A stretch of DNA of 7,537 nucleotides from positions 27,989 to 35,525 of the forward strand of contig DCGM01000033.1 in assembly GCA_002315255.1 (NCBI GenBank). The letters are read 5' to 3'. The notes under the pieces were generated by a model, which made no database searches, was not told where the DNA came from, and worked only from the letters and a program-made list of their open reading frames with translations. Made by a program: the position numbers and the translations under genes. Origin of the DNA: Lachnospiraceae bacterium UBA1778 (GTDB lineage Bacteria; Bacillota; Clostridia; Lachnospirales; Lachnospiraceae). Positions 1-6,300 of this stretch are shown one piece after another (positions within the stretch are counted from its first letter, which is position 1; each line of letters opens with the position of its first letter).

Positions 1-1
1 G

Positions 2-448
2 GATGACGACAATAAAGCTTCCTACCTGATTTCCAAGCAGGTATTTTCAATTCTCGAAAAGACGCCTTATGGAAATCTCGAGGGCGTCACACTCCTGGAT
101 ATCATTGAACTTTCTGACACGACGCGGAATGAGCTCGGATTCGTTTTGAACAGCGAAGCGGTCGCTCCGCTCGCGAGATGCATGACGGCCGCTCAGGTCG
201 GATTACTCGAGTTTGTCGGTCTCGATACGCTTCTCATGATGGCCGATTCGGTTTCGGATGAGGAACGGACAGAGAACTATCGGGGCAAGGTTCAGGAAAC
301 CATAAAGAACACGGCAGAAACTTATAAGGGGCGTACCGTATCGGTTTATGACGGTGTGGACAGAAGCCTGTTCACGGATGTGGAGAACATCGCGCTGACC
401 GGCGAAGCCGTGAAAAACCGGGTCTTTCAGGAGGGAGCATCGTTCGGG
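2..448 (+). repeat. Long direct repeat block A, copy in gene 1
   Basis: These bases align without gaps to 2134-2580 in gene 2, at a constant offset of 2132. By hand count the encoded 149 residues differ at about 34 positions (about 77% identity). The copy covers the helical region and the SVYxGVDRSLF block and ends at the residues SFG, after which similarity drops sharply. The repeat probably continues upstream of the window. Confidence 0.9.
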
Positions 449-1222
449 CGCCTGACAGAGCAAAGCAATGATTTAAGTACGGCGCTTGCTGTCACCGGCG
501 GAGTTTGTGGGTTAATAGGAGCAGTCCTTTGGATCTTTCCTTTCAGAGCGCATATGTTAGGGGAAATCTTCCTCGGGTATTGGCCTTCTGCCGCGATGCA
601 GGTGGGCACCGTGATCTGCTTTGCCGCAGCAGTTGTTATCATATTTTTATTGGTTAACTTCATCAAACAAAAACATCTGGTTTATGAGGATGTCAATTAT
701 ACGAGAATCCCCCGTGTTTTAGTCGATATAAAGATGACGACGAACACGCTGAACAAGCGGGAGGAGAAGCATTATATCCCGTACTATGCGGCCTATAACA
801 TTCAGGCGGAAGCAGGGGAGACGAATACGACGAAGCTGTTCGGCGATCTCAATGGACTCTCCGGAAAGGCGCAGTGGCTCGTGCTTTATTACACGAAGGA
901 CGCGCTCGCGGGTACGCCGTTAAAGGCGGGAAATCTCCTCGTGAAAGATGTGAATTCCTTCACTCAGACGGAGCTCTCGGGCTATCGCGCGATCCATGTA
1001 TTAGGAAACACGAACCCCGAGAACTTAAACCAGTATCATGTGAACGGCACCGCAGCGCTATTTGCGGCAGTTCCTGAAGCGAAGACCTCCGGCGGCTCCA
1101 TCTTTACGGACAGCAGCCTCTGGAATGTGATAGCCGGATTCGGATTCATTGTAGCCGGCGGAGCAGCAGCAATGCTCCTCACCAAGTCGTACTATAAGAA
1201 GAAAAAGAAAGCGGAAAAATGA
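2..1222 (+). CDS. Membrane-anchored exported protein, paralog 1 of a tandem family (5' end outside the window)
   Basis: Function unknown. The reading frame is open from the first bases, and its first residues (DDDNKASY) align with residue 306 of the next gene. The real start therefore lies upstream, and the TTG codon at 146 is internal. The visible 406 residues comprise a helical segment; the block SVYDGVDRSLF..IALTGEAVK (about 112-139 of the visible part); a hydrophobic hairpin (about 160-219); IPRVLVDIKM followed by a beta-rich region containing WLVLYYTKD and AGTPLKAG; and a final transmembrane helix (LWNVIAG...AAMLLT) with a KKKKK tail. By hand alignment to gene 2, identity is about 77% before the hairpin and about 85% after it, but low within it. 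The stop TGA overlaps the ATG of gene 2 (ATGA), so translation is probably coupled. If it matches gene 2, about 305 N-terminal residues, including signal peptide and N-terminal domain, are missing. Membrane location is well supported; the biochemical role is not. Confidence 0.9.
   Translation, partial: DDDNKASYLISKQVFSILEKTPYGNLEGVTLLDIIELSDTTRNELGFVLNSEAVAPLARCMTAAQVGLLEFVGLDTLLMMADSVSDEERTENYRGKVQETIKNTAETYKGRTVSVYDGVDRSLFTDVENIALTGEAVKNRVFQEGASFGRLTEQSNDLSTALAVTGGVCGLIGAVLWIFPFRAHMLGEIFLGYWPSAAMQVGTVICFAAAVVIIFLLVNFIKQKHLVYEDVNYTRIPRVLVDIKMTTNTLNKREEKHYIPYYAAYNIQAEAGETNTTKLFGDLNGLSGKAQWLVLYYTKDALAGTPLKAGNLLVKDVNSFTQTELSGYRAIHVLGNTNPENLNQYHVNGTAALFAAVPEAKTSGGSIFTDSSLWNVIAGFGFIVAGGAAAMLLTKSYYKKKKKAEK
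323..421 (+). other. Family signature block SVYxGVDRxLF...LTGEAVK, gene 1 copy
   Basis: The encoded segment starts at YKGRTVSVYDGVDRSLF and ends at TGEAVKNR. The equivalent block is at 2455-2553 in gene 2, and a diverged form (YNDGKAISVWMGVNYELF...MTSEAIK) is at 4626-4721 in gene 3. It sits just before the hydrophobic segment in all three proteins, so it is the best anchor for aligning the family. Its role is unknown. Confidence 0.75.
479..658 (+). other. Divergent hydrophobic hairpin of gene 1
   Basis: The encoded residues (visible residues about 160-219) form two hydrophobic stretches, roughly VTGGVCGLIGAVLWIF and VGTVICFAAAVVIIFLLV. They are separated by a short loop containing Arg, His and Glu and followed by KQK. 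They lie between the near-identical blocks A and C but share little with gene 2 except a GTxxCFAAA core. Two membrane-spanning helices are likely; orientation is uncertain. Confidence 0.75.
707..1208 (+). repeat. Long direct repeat block C, copy in gene 1
   Basis: These bases align without gaps to 2833-3334 in gene 2 (offset 2126). Similarity resumes abruptly at IPRVLVDIKM after the divergent hairpin. The first 34 residues are identical, with only four synonymous base differences in about 102 bases. Overall protein identity is about 85%. The block runs into the shared YYKKKK tail. Confidence 0.92.
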
Positions 1223-1224
1223 TG
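1211..1224 (+). promoter_or_regulatory. Stop/start overlap and alternative ATG pair deciding the gene 2 start
   Basis: The gene 1 stop (TGA, 1220-1222) overlaps the ATG at 1219-1221, and a second in-frame ATG follows at 1222-1224. Only a weak purine-rich stretch (CGGA at 1212-1215) lies upstream: three bases before the first ATG and six before the second. This arrangement is typical of reinitiation or coupled translation. Either start gives a normal signal peptide (MMKKLVRN or MKKLVRN). Confidence 0.6.
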
Positions 1225-3345
1225 AAGAAACTCGTACGAAATCTGACAGCAGTTCTTTTGGCGCTCGTAATGTTTATGAGCAGCTCGATCGGCGTATTAG
1301 CGGCGCAGGACACCTATATTTCCGATATCAAGATCGGATATGGCGAGGAAGGTCGGGCGGCGCTTGTGGCAGCGGGATATAACGTCTGGAACATCGATGC
1401 GAATAAGGGCGGCATTTACACGGAGAGGGATAAGTTTAGCAAAGAGACTAACTACGGAAGTTCTGTCTATATCGGCTATAAGACTACCCCTGTTAAAGAG
1501 GACGCCATCACCGATATCGGTGTCATGAATATGAGCGGAAATTATTCCTTTTCCGATTGGGCGGATGAAGTGAAAGCGGCCTGGGCGGAAGCGGAACGCA
1601 AAGTGGACCGTTTCCGGGCTGCCATTGGGCTTTTCCGGGAGAATTACCGGAATGCTTTAGAAGAGAAGAATGCCGGAAGCGACACCTTAAGCTTTCCGGA
1701 AATCGCTTATCAGATGCTGAGCTTCTATTATGAGGATGACACGGATCAGAACGTCGGCGACCTGTTCCTGAATGAGGAGACGGCTGACCTGCAGTTTGAA
1801 ACCGTCTTCATGCAGGGGAATTCGATCAGTCTTCGTACCATTGAGTATTTCCTGGCGCTCGGATGCTTGGAGACGGATGGTGACACATTCTTAAGCCGTA
1901 TCGCGGAAGCGGACGTATATGCGTCTTTTGAACCGGACGAAGAGGATGAGGAAGACGATCCGCTGGCAGAAGAGGAGAGCCAGGCGCTCGACGAGAGCAT
2001 TGTCCCGTTAAATCAGGCCTGCAGCATCTTAATCGATGCGATCGGCTATACGAAGGACACGGTGAGCGAGTACCGGAAACGTCTGTCTGATATGGAAAAT
2101 TATGCCGGCGAAGAGGAGTATCTGAATTCGCTGGATGACGACAATAAAGCTTCCTACGCGATTTCAAAACAGGTGTATTCGATTCTGGAAAAGACGCCTT
2201 ACGGTAACCTGGAAAGCGTCACACTTCTCGATATCATTGACCTTTCTGATACGACGCGGAATGAGCTCGGACTCGTTTTAAACAGTGAAGCGGTCACCCC
2301 GCTTGCGAAATGTATGACGGCCGCGCAGCTCGGCATGCTCGAATTTATCGGACTCGACAACCTTCTCATCATGACGGATGCTGTCATGGAGGAGGAAAGC
2401 ACGGAAGCGTTCCGAAGCAGTGTTCAGGCGAAGCTTGAAGAAACCGCTAAATCTTATAAGGGTCAGACGGTATCGGTCTATTCCGGCGTGGACAGAAGCC
2501 TGTTTACAGATGTGGAGAATATCGCACTGACCGGCGAAGCCGTGAAGAATCGGGCGATAGCCGAGGGAACTTCGTTCGGAAAGAAGAATGAAGAAAGGAA
2601 TTCTTTAGAAGATGCTCTGGCTGCTGGTATAACTGTCTTTTTACTTTCAGCTTTAGGTTTAGCATATCAAGCTATTAAGGGAGCCACCGGTGTTATTGCT
2701 ATGTCCTTTGGAGTGAAATTTACAGTCACCCTAGGAACTTTCGTCTGCTTTGCCGCGGCTCTGGCCTGTGCTGTTTTGCTTTTCAAATACCTTAAAAAGC
2801 CTATCGAGTATGAAGATGTCCATTATACAAAGATCCCGCGTGTTTTAGTCGATATTAAGATGACGACGAACACGCTGAACAAACGGGAGGAGAAGCATTA
2901 TATCCCGTACTATGCAGCCTATAACATTCAGGCGGCAGCGGGGGAGACGAATACGACGAAGCTATATGGCGACCTCAACGGACTCTCCGGAAAGGCGCAG
3001 TGGCTCGTGCTTTATTTCACGAAGGATGAGTTTGCGGGAACACCGTTAAAGGCAGGCGACCTCCTCGTGAAGGAAGGAAGCGCATTTACCCAGACGGAGC
3101 TCACAGGCTATCGCGCAATCCATGTTTTAGGAAACTCGAACCCCGAGAATTTAAACCAGTATCATGTAAATGAAGCCAGTTCCTTATTTGCTGCAGTTCC
3201 GGTCGCAAAAACTTCCGGCGGCTCTATCTTTACCGACAGCAGCCTCTGGAATGTAATAGCCGGTGTCGGACTCTTCGCTGTCGGCGGAGTGGCGGCAATG
3301 CTCCTCACCGGCGCGTACTATAAGAAGAAAAAGGACGAAGAATGA
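1219..3345 (+). CDS. Exported membrane-anchored protein, paralog 2 of the tandem family (complete, 708 residues)
   Basis: Function unknown, but the architecture is clear. A Sec signal peptide (1-29: MMKK, hydrophobic core, VLAAQ cleavage region) precedes a small domain at about 33-105 with YISDIKIG, GYNVWNID and YIGYKTT...DAITDIGVMNM, possibly beta-prism/MABP-like. Residues 115-460 look mostly helical and are interrupted by an acidic linker (about 237-254, nearly all Asp/Glu). The family block SVYSGVDRSLF..IALTGEAVK lies at 418-443. A two-helix hydrophobic hairpin (about 467-524) is followed by IPRVLVDIKM (539-548) and a beta-rich region with WLVLYFTKD and AGTPLKAGDLLVK. The C-terminus is a transmembrane helix (about 676-700) and a KKKKDEE tail. 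There is no LPxTG motif. The start overlaps gene 1 by four bases. A second ATG three bases later is equally plausible, because the only weak Shine-Dalgarno-like bases (CGGA, 1212-1215) are better spaced for it. Asymmetry with gene 1 is confined mainly to the hairpin. Confidence 0.95.
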   Translation: MMKKLVRNLTAVLLALVMFMSSSIGVLAAQDTYISDIKIGYGEEGRAALVAAGYNVWNIDANKGGIYTERDKFSKETNYGSSVYIGYKTTPVKEDAITDIGVMNMSGNYSFSDWADEVKAAWAEAERKVDRFRAAIGLFRENYRNALEEKNAGSDTLSFPEIAYQMLSFYYEDDTDQNVGDLFLNEETADLQFETVFMQGNSISLRTIEYFLALGCLETDGDTFLSRIAEADVYASFEPDEEDEEDDPLAEEESQALDESIVPLNQACSILIDAIGYTKDTVSEYRKRLSDMENYAGEEEYLNSLDDDNKASYAISKQVYSILEKTPYGNLESVTLLDIIDLSDTTRNELGLVLNSEAVTPLAKCMTAAQLGMLEFIGLDNLLIMTDAVMEEESTEAFRSSVQAKLEETAKSYKGQTVSVYSGVDRSLFTDVENIALTGEAVKNRAIAEGTSFGKKNEERNSLEDALAAGITVFLLSALGLAYQAIKGATGVIAMSFGVKFTVTLGTFVCFAAALACAVLLFKYLKKPIEYEDVHYTKIPRVLVDIKMTTNTLNKREEKHYIPYYAAYNIQAAAGETNTTKLYGDLNGLSGKAQWLVLYFTKDEFAGTPLKAGDLLVKEGSAFTQTELTGYRAIHVLGNSNPENLNQYHVNEASSLFAAVPVAKTSGGSIFTDSSLWNVIAGVGLFAVGGVAAMLLTGAYYKKKKDEE
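1315..1533 (+). other. N-terminal YIGYKTT/AITDI domain of gene 2 (possible beta-prism, MABP-like)
   Basis: Residues 33-105 contain YISDIKIG, a GYNV turn, YIGYKTT and DAITDIGVMNM. The pattern GYxV...YxGYKTT...AITDI resembles, from memory, the repeating strand motif of MABP-type beta-prism domains. It is also seen in many secreted proteins of Clostridia. The domain lies directly after the signal peptide, so it should be outside the membrane. The fold assignment is tentative. Confidence 0.45.
2134..2580 (+). repeat. Long direct repeat block A, copy in gene 2
   Basis: This is the partner of 2-448. It begins with the bases for DDDNKASY (residue 306) and ends at SFG (residue 454). The alignment needs no gaps, and long stretches such as VDRSLFTDVENIALTGEAVK are identical in protein between the two copies. 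Confidence 0.9.
2455..2553 (+). other. Family signature block, gene 2 copy
   Basis: Residues 413-445 begin YKGQTVSVYSGVDRSLF. From GVDRSLF to VKNR the block is identical to gene 1 in protein and differs by only a few synonymous bases. It lies about 20 residues before the hydrophobic hairpin. Confidence 0.75.
2617..2790 (+). other. Divergent hydrophobic hairpin of gene 2
   Basis: Residues about 467-524 form two hydrophobic stretches, roughly GITVFLLSALGLAYQAI and TLGTFVCFAAALACAVLLF, followed by KYLKK. The stretch is two residues shorter than in gene 1 between the flanking blocks. The first part of the DNA looks more AT-rich than the flanking blocks. Only the second helix keeps the GTxxCFAAA core shared with gene 1. 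Confidence 0.75.
2833..3334 (+). repeat. Long direct repeat block C, copy in gene 2
   Basis: This is the partner of 707-1208. It encodes residues 539 to about 705 of gene 2: IPRVLVDIKM, the beta-rich region with WLVLYFTKD and AGTPLKAG, and the terminal transmembrane helix. It includes exact nucleotide runs of more than 25 bases shared with gene 1. Confidence 0.92.
3331..3335 (+). promoter_or_regulatory. Shine-Dalgarno site (AAGGA) for gene 3, inside the lysine tail of gene 2
   Basis: AAGGA lies six bases upstream of the gene 3 ATG at 3342, which is a good Gram-positive spacing. It falls within the codons for the C-terminal KKKKDEE tail of gene 2. Together with the ATGA overlap at 3342-3345, it supports 3342 as the gene 3 start and suggests that genes 2 and 3 are translated in a coupled way. 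Confidence 0.65.
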
Positions 3346-6300
3346 AAACTAACATCAGATCGATGATCCGGAAAATTACATGTGTGTTTCTCGCTGTGCT
3401 GATGGTTTCAGGCCCGATCTGCCTCCACAGCTCTGCTGCAGAGGTGGTTCAGAACGCGTATATCAGTGAGATCAGCATCGGCTCGTGGGAGGACCTGGAA
3501 AAGGCCGGATATATGGTCTCTTCAGCGAAATTCGGGGATCTTCTGGGCTCCGGTAACTTCATTGGCTATAAGATAACCTTCGATAAATCGAAGGCGATTA
3601 CCGATGTCCGCGCGATGCATATGTACGGCGGTTTTGAGAAGTTTGATCTCGACACGCTGATGAATGAGAACGCGAATAACTCGGAGCGGACGATAAACGG
3701 TATACTGACAGCGCTGAAGGAATTCCGGGCGAATTTTGCGGCGAAGAGTAAGCCGGCAATGCTCGCATACACGACGCTTAACTTTCTGGTCGTTCCGGGA
3801 ATGAACGGCGGAGAGGACACGCTTCTCGGCGATTACCTTCTTTCAAATGACAGAACGAGAGACGACATCCGCGATCTTCTGATCATCAGTGATATCGTCG
3901 TTTCCACCTATATTACGGAACAGCTCGCGCTCGCCGTTTCCGATGACTTATCGGCGAATGTGGAAGAGGGCGCGGATGAGATGTGCCCGGTCGCATTGTC
4001 CTGGCTGGACCGTCTCGTCGAGAACGGACCATTAGAAGATAATGTTACGGACACGGAAGAACTGGCCGAACTGATTGAGAAATATGACAAAACCTATTAT
4101 CAGGACACGTTTTCCATCATTCAGTCGATCCGGACCTTCGCATCCAATGTGACGGGCGCATTGTCACGCCACGACAGCATGGAGGATGCGCTGAATGCGC
4201 TTAAGGACACGGAAGATAAAACAGATGACACGTCACTCGTCGAGCAGGTTGAGGGAACTGAAGCATTGAATCAGGATGCTGTCGATGCCAATGTGCTGAT
4301 GGTCTATGAATATCTTAATGCGCGCGACGAAGACGGCACAGTCGTCTACCCGTATGGCTATCATGAAGATGGAACAGAACGGAGCTTCGGTGAGTTTTTA
4401 ATCGAAATCGGCTCGATGAATGAGGAGACGGAGGACTATAAAGCACGGCGGCTTTTATACCCGCTGATCGCCGAACAGGCCGGAACGACTCCGATGACCG
4501 AGGGCCAATGGGCAGTTTTAAAAGTCACTGATTTTATCACGTTTTTAAAGAGCACGATCTTTACCAGAGGCGATTATGCGAAAGCAGAGAAAGAGATCGC
4601 CGAAAAAGGCGCTGAGATGATCGCCTATAACGACGGAAAAGCGATCTCTGTCTGGATGGGCGTCAACTATGAGCTGTTTAAGGCAGACGGCGTCTATATG
4701 ACCAGCGAAGCGATCAAGGCAGCTGCTGCGAACGGCCAGTACGGAATCCTTACAAAGACGACGGTCAAAGATGAAACGAAACAGCGCTTCCTCTGGAACA
4801 TGATGCTGAACATGGGTGTAGTCGCCGCAATCGCGATCACATCAGCTGTTATTATCGCGAAGGTAGGCGCATTCTTAGGAGGCGTATTCACGTTAGCCAC
4901 TACATTGGGAGGATTAACCTGCAGTGTGCTGGGCGGCGTAGTCGCCATCTGTTCTGCCATCGTCACCATCAGTATCGTGGTGGCCGGCATCGCTATACTC
5001 GCCGGCCTCGTTATTTTCCTGATATGGCTCTTCGGAGAAGAAGAGGAAAAGGAAAAAGAGGAAGAGGCGAAGCGGATAAAAATGCTGGATATCCCGGCCG
5101 TTCTGATGGACGCGCGTTATGATGCGGAGGAAAATATCCAGGTAGTGGAATATCGGTCCGTAAAGGCTCCGGGCTCTGCGATCGCACAGAATCTGAACCG
5201 GAGCTATGATAATACTCCATGGCTCGTACTTTATACGGCCACCAATGAAGCGGCCGGAGAGCCTTTGAGCGCGACAGCATTGGACGGAAGCAGTATCGAT
5301 CCGTTCGCCATCCAGACCATGACCTCGCAGGCTGTTGACAAATACTGTAATCTGTCGTTCTTTGCAGAAAACGTGTCGGCGAACCTTCTGGAAGGAACCG
5401 GCAGCATATATTCAGCTTTCGGTTATTTCCACCGTGCCAATGATGCGGCGTCGCCGACCTTCTCCATTTCAAACGGAAAATATATCGGAAACCTGATGCT
5501 TTCCAGCGGTTACACCGAAAGTGAGGCTGTTTCTAACATCCGAAAGCATGAGGGCTTCCAGGTAGTCAATCAGAACCTGACCCCGAACAGCGGCCTTTAT
5601 ACCTGTATCGGGTATTCCACTACGAACTCGGTAGAAAATGCCTTAAAGGATATCCGTGTCGCTTATGGCGCTGCCAATGAGGAAACGATCAAGACCGCTT
5701 CCATCACATTTAACGGCGTCCAGTATGCGAACTACGGAAATGTAGGATTATTAGGCCTTTATGCGAGTCCGAGCAGCAACTGCGGCTCGCCGATTCTCGC
5801 GGACAATCTGATCGTCACGAGGACATTAGGCGGCGCGCCGGACACGTATGAAGCGGTCAACTCCTTCTCCGGAGGGCCTGCATTTGACTTTAACTGTTCC
5901 GGAAACTTTGATCCGGGACCGTATGCGGGTGACGGCAATTCGTTGGGGATCAGTGCTGATGCGTGGAACACGCATGTGTATGTATACTTCCATCCGGAGA
6001 GCATTGAGACGGACGGAAACGTGTATATCGGCGGTCTCGCGTTCTTTGATTCGCGTTATTCGCCGGAGGGCTGGACACGCCTTTCCGACGTGAATGTGGC
6101 CGGCAATGAACAGCGGGTGACATATCTTTATTACAGCACTACCCGGAATAAAAAGAGAGCGATTACGGATGTAAAATATTATCAGGCTGAACCGAATGCA
6201 CGCGGCGTCGCCTACAATCTTTCGTATGGCACGGAAGGGCAGTATGTGGCTGTGGACGTCTATTCACAGGGGCCGCGGCTTTACGACAAAGAAACGGGCG

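Noticed and set aside
146..1222. A separate gene starting at TTG 146
   Set aside because: The frame is open upstream to the window edge, and those upstream residues align with residues 306 onward of gene 2, so TTG is an internal leucine codon.
1927..1980. GA-rich tract as a regulatory or microsatellite element
   Set aside because: The bases are irregular Asp/Glu codons within a clear reading frame, and there is no perfect repeat unit.
2131..2148. LDDDNK as an enterokinase-like cleavage site
   Set aside because: The site requires DDDDK. DDDNK is simply part of the shared helical region in genes 1 and 2.
2..3334. Insertion sequence or composite transposon explaining the 2.1 kb direct repeats
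   Set aside because: There are no terminal inverted repeats or transposase, and the repeats stay in frame within two genes of the same family, so gene duplication explains them.
3399..3446. Lipoprotein signal in gene 3 (SGPIC at the end of the hydrophobic core)
   Set aside because: The residues before Cys27 (GPI) do not fit the lipobox pattern, and a normal signal peptidase I site (SSAA) follows.
5011..5472. Antisense ORF of 153 codons
   Set aside because: It lies opposite the continuous, homology-supported frame of gene 3. Its translation is low-complexity and shows no recognisable domain, and no start context is convincing. The same applies to the other antisense ORFs at 203-463, 427-666, 1746-2000, 1826-2167, 2199-2402, 3566-3820, 3908-4090, 4694-4990 and 5759-6004.
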